Assembly: GCF_014646135.1 (NCBI RefSeq)
Contig: NZ_BMMW01000001.1
Location: 79,570-143,569, forward strand
Source: Nocardia camponoti
Lineage (GTDB): Bacteria > Actinomycetota > Actinomycetes > Mycobacteriales > Mycobacteriaceae
DNA: 64,000 nt
Direction of reading: 5' to 3'
Of this stretch, positions 61,667 through 64,000 are shown piece by piece. A model generated the notes under the pieces. That model worked only from the letters and a program-made list of their open reading frames with translations. It had not been told where the DNA came from and made no database searches. Positions within the stretch are counted from its first letter, which is position 1. Each line of letters starts with the position of its first letter. Made by a program: the position numbers and the translations under genes.

Positions 61667-63667
61667 CTACCAGTGAATTCCGGGCAGCACGCGACTCATC
61701 CGCGCAGCGGGGCTCGGGACCACCATCAACGGACTCAGGACGGGCCCGAGCATCGACAGGGCCGAGCGAGACGGTTCAGTCGACGAGGCTTCGGTCGACT
61801 TCCCTTGTGCCGCGGTGGATTCTCCGAACATCCGGAATCCGGTGTGCATGATCGTGCGCTTGAGCGACGGCATGAACATCTCCACCGCCTGCGAGAACGT
61901 GCCGACCGGCGTGTCGATGCGGTCGGGACGTTCGATCAGTGCGCGAACCACAACGTCGGCGGCGCGTTCGGGCGCGGGCAGCGGCAGCGCGCGGTACACC
62001 TCGGTCGGCGCGACCATCGCCGTCCGCACCAGCGGCATCCGCACCGACGTGAAAGTGACTCCCGCACCACGGTTTTCGACGGCGGCGATTTCGCTGAAGT
62101 TATCGAGCGCCGACTTGCTCGCGGCATACGCGGCGAAGCGCGGCACCTTAGCCTGCACCGCGATCGAGGAGATGTTGACGATGTGGCCGAACCCGCGTTC
62201 TCGCATCGACGGCAACAGGCCGAGGATCAGTCGAACCGCGCCGAAGTAATTCACCGCCATCGTGCGCTCGAAATCATGCATGCGCGCAACGGAATTCGCG
62301 ACCGACCGCCGAATTGAGCGGCCCGCGTTGTTGACGAGGTAGTCGACGTGGTCGTGGTCGGCGAGCACGGTCTTGACCAGGGTGTCGACGGCGTCGGCGT
62401 CGGTGATGTCGCACGGGTAGGCGAACGCGCGGCCACCGGCTTCGCGGACCGCGTCGCGGGCAGCGGTGAGTTCGTCGACGCCACGCGCGACCATGAGCAC
62501 GGTCGCGCCACGGCTCGCCACCGCGTGCGCCGTCGCCAGACCAATGCCCGCCGACGCGCCGGTAATCAGCACGATCCGGTCGGTGAGTGCGTCGCTGGTC
62601 GCGCGACCACGCTGCGGGTCGAGGTTGCTGCGCCAGTAGTCCCACAGTCGCGCGGCGTAGGTGTCGAAACTAGGCACGACCATCCCGTGCAATTGCGCGC
62701 GGGTGGAATCGGCGACGAACTCGGCGCTGAAGCTGACGTGCGGCGCCACTTCGGCGGGAATGCCGAGGCGCTCGAACAGGAAGTCGCGCACCGCGGGCGC
62801 GTACGGGAGGTGGCCGAGTCCGCTGAGCGCCTTCGCGCTCCCGGGAACGGTGCCGATGCCCACCGGGCCGCCCGCCGCTGCCGCGAGCGCCCCGTAGATC
62901 TCGCTGAACGGCTGCGGGCGCGGGTTGACGAGGTGGAACGTGCGGTGATCGAGGTCGTCGCGACGGACAAGGCGGACCATCGCGTCGGCAACGTAGTCGA
63001 CCGGGACCACGTTCGTCGCGCCCAAATCCGGTAGGGGAAGCGGCAATTCGGCGGGAAGCGCGGTGGCGAGCGCACCGATGGCGCTAAAGAAGTAGTACGG
63101 TCCGTCGATCTTGTCCATCTCGCCGGTGCGGGAATCGCCAACGATGATCGCGGGTCGATAGACGCGCCAGCGCAGCCCTTCCGCTTCGCGAACCAACTTC
63201 TCGGCGGCGAACTTCGTGCGGTGATACGGCGACGTGAGCGCTTGGCCGAGGTCGAAATCGTCTTCAAAGAACTTGCCGCGATGGTCGCCAGCGACGGCGA
63301 CCGACGACACGTGATGCAACGTGGCATCGAGCTCGCGAGCGAGCGCGATAACCGATTCGGTGCCCGCGACATTGGCCGCGTGCGCGGTCTGTTCGTCGGC
63401 GGTCATGTCATAGACCGCGCCGAGGTGCAGGACGTGATCGATGTGCTCAGGCGCGTTTTCAATGCCGAGACGTTCGGCGGTGAGGTCACCGACGACGGCG
63501 AAGACGCGATCGCCATGCGGGTGGGTTGCCGTTTGCGCGGTGAATTTGTCGACCGATTCCGCGCGCACGAGCACGTGCACTGTCGCGGTTGGGTCGGCTG
63601 CGAGCAGCCCAGCGACCACTCGACGGCCAAGAAAGCCAGTGCCGCCGGTTACAAGGTAGGAAACCAT
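61667..63667 (-). CDS. two-domain SDR acyl reductase
   Basis: This 666-residue protein has two Rossmann domains. Residues 1 to about 360 are an extended SDR/Male-sterility-type domain (TGGTGFLGRRV at 7-17, YHRTK active site, as in fatty acyl-CoA reductases). Residues about 370-640 are a classical SDR (TGASAGIG, NNAGRS, YAASKSA). This layout matches mycobacterial AcrA1/Rv3391-type enzymes, which reduce fatty acyl-CoA to aldehyde and alcohol. GGAGGGG lies upstream of the ATG at 63667; an in-frame extension to 63793 is unsupported. It may supply alcohols for wax or envelope lipids. Confidence 0.85.
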   Translation of the reverse strand: MVSYLVTGGTGFLGRRVVAGLLAADPTATVHVLVRAESVDKFTAQTATHPHGDRVFAVVGDLTAERLGIENAPEHIDHVLHLGAVYDMTADEQTAHAANVAGTESVIALARELDATLHHVSSVAVAGDHRGKFFEDDFDLGQALTSPYHRTKFAAEKLVREAEGLRWRVYRPAIIVGDSRTGEMDKIDGPYYFFSAIGALATALPAELPLPLPDLGATNVVPVDYVADAMVRLVRRDDLDHRTFHLVNPRPQPFSEIYGALAAAAGGPVGIGTVPGSAKALSGLGHLPYAPAVRDFLFERLGIPAEVAPHVSFSAEFVADSTRAQLHGMVVPSFDTYAARLWDYWRSNLDPQRGRATSDALTDRIVLITGASAGIGLATAHAVASRGATVLMVARGVDELTAARDAVREAGGRAFAYPCDITDADAVDTLVKTVLADHDHVDYLVNNAGRSIRRSVANSVARMHDFERTMAVNYFGAVRLILGLLPSMRERGFGHIVNISSIAVQAKVPRFAAYAASKSALDNFSEIAAVENRGAGVTFTSVRMPLVRTAMVAPTEVYRALPLPAPERAADVVVRALIERPDRIDTPVGTFSQAVEMFMPSLKRTIMHTGFRMFGESTAAQGKSTEASSTEPSRSALSMLGPVLSPLMVVPSPAARMSRVLPGIHW

Positions 63668-63916
63668 CGCCCCTCCAAAAGATTTCATCGATTCGCAGTC
63701 GGAAACGGTGAATGGGCATGCGGCAATGAATGCGCACATCAACGAGTTCCTGGAAACCGAGCACATCGTCATCGACGGCTCGACTGTGTCCAAAGATACT
63801 CGTCAGTAACGTACGACGGCAAGCTGGCGGAGTGTGGGAACGGTCACCATCGACGCAGGTCAAAGGGTATGTGTAACAAGGAATTTCAGTTACTTGAAGT
63901 GTCAGATAACTTGTCG

Positions 63917-64000
63917 CTACTGGTTCGCCAGCACCTTGTCGACGGTGGCGGCCATCTTCGCGCGAAACACCTCCGGCGCGAAGGAGTCGGCGTGGGCGCG
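63917..64000 (-). CDS. C-terminal fragment of a gene beyond the window
   Basis: A minus-strand frame is open from the window edge to a TAG at 63917-63919 and encodes the last 27 residues of a protein, ending FRAKMAATVDKVLANQ. Its regular helix and codon bias look genuine. The family cannot be told from so short a piece. The gap between this stop and the reductase start is about 250 bp. Confidence 0.5.
   Translation of the reverse strand, partial: RAHADSFAPEVFRAKMAATVDKVLANQ

Overview
The window is high-GC, densely packed DNA from an actinomycete, most likely Nocardia or a close relative in the Nocardiaceae. The evidence is a four-gene cluster whose order and residues match the nocardiolactone genes nltABCD, a secreted cutinase, an Rv0910-like SRPBCC protein, a Streptomyces/Nocardia-type conservon (kinase, roadblock, DUF742, GTPase, P450) and many GTG starts with 1-4 nt gene overlaps. 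No tRNA, rRNA, CRISPR array or complete insertion sequence was seen.

Layout. 0-3 kb: DUF4822 lipoprotein, enoyl-CoA hydratase/isomerase-like protein, condensation-fold acyltransferase. 3.1-7.7 kb (minus strand): nltA-nltB-nltC-nltD, a long-chain beta-lactone pathway in which NltB has lost the thiolase triad. 8-16 kb: two small unknowns, a DrrC-type short UvrA, a divergent LysR/DapA-like pair, a DHA2 exporter and an Rv0910-like protein. 16.3-20.4 kb: conservon whose kinase gene carries a frameshift in a CG repeat. 20.5-28.5 kb: secreted protein, Clp-family AAA+ without a visible ClpP loop, an SRPBCC-acyl-CoA-ligase fusion, and proline catabolism (pruA-pruB) with a divergent PucR-type regulator. 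30.8-31.9 kb: toxin-antitoxin locus with a perfect operator palindrome, an intact antitoxin and a decayed PIN toxin. 32-37.4 kb: gluconokinase, M50-like protease, flavin enzymes, an unknown protein and a second DHA2 exporter.

37.5-56.5 kb is the most unusual part. The first block (37.5-46.1 kb) is an IclR regulator, two copies of a candidate operator, and one tightly coupled operon: a lipoprotein/permease/ATPase importer, a cytosolic homologue of the sulfinate desulfinase DszB with Cys, His, Arg and Gly all kept, a 38-codon ORF, two SsuD-type flavin monooxygenases, a class II aldolase-like protein and a second cytosolic binding-protein-fold protein. It reads as an uptake and desulfurization pathway for an unknown organosulfur compound. 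The second block (49.7-56.5 kb, minus strand) couples a GntR regulator to an AprB-like two-cluster ferredoxin, a binding lipoprotein with a NosL-like C-terminal domain, a permease, an ATPase and a 907-residue AprA/fumarate-reductase-like flavoprotein ending in nine HEAT repeats. I know of no described pathway with this composition. Between the blocks are a 51-codon membrane ORF, a small two-helix membrane protein, an Eis-type acetyltransferase, a serine hydrolase and a tandem pair of palindromic repeats.

56.7-64 kb: PaaI-type thioesterase, HAD phosphatase, IclR regulator, KstD-like flavoprotein, cutinase, a two-domain acyl reductase, and the C-terminus of a gene running off the window. Functional calls rest on motif reading and memory of families; no database search was run.
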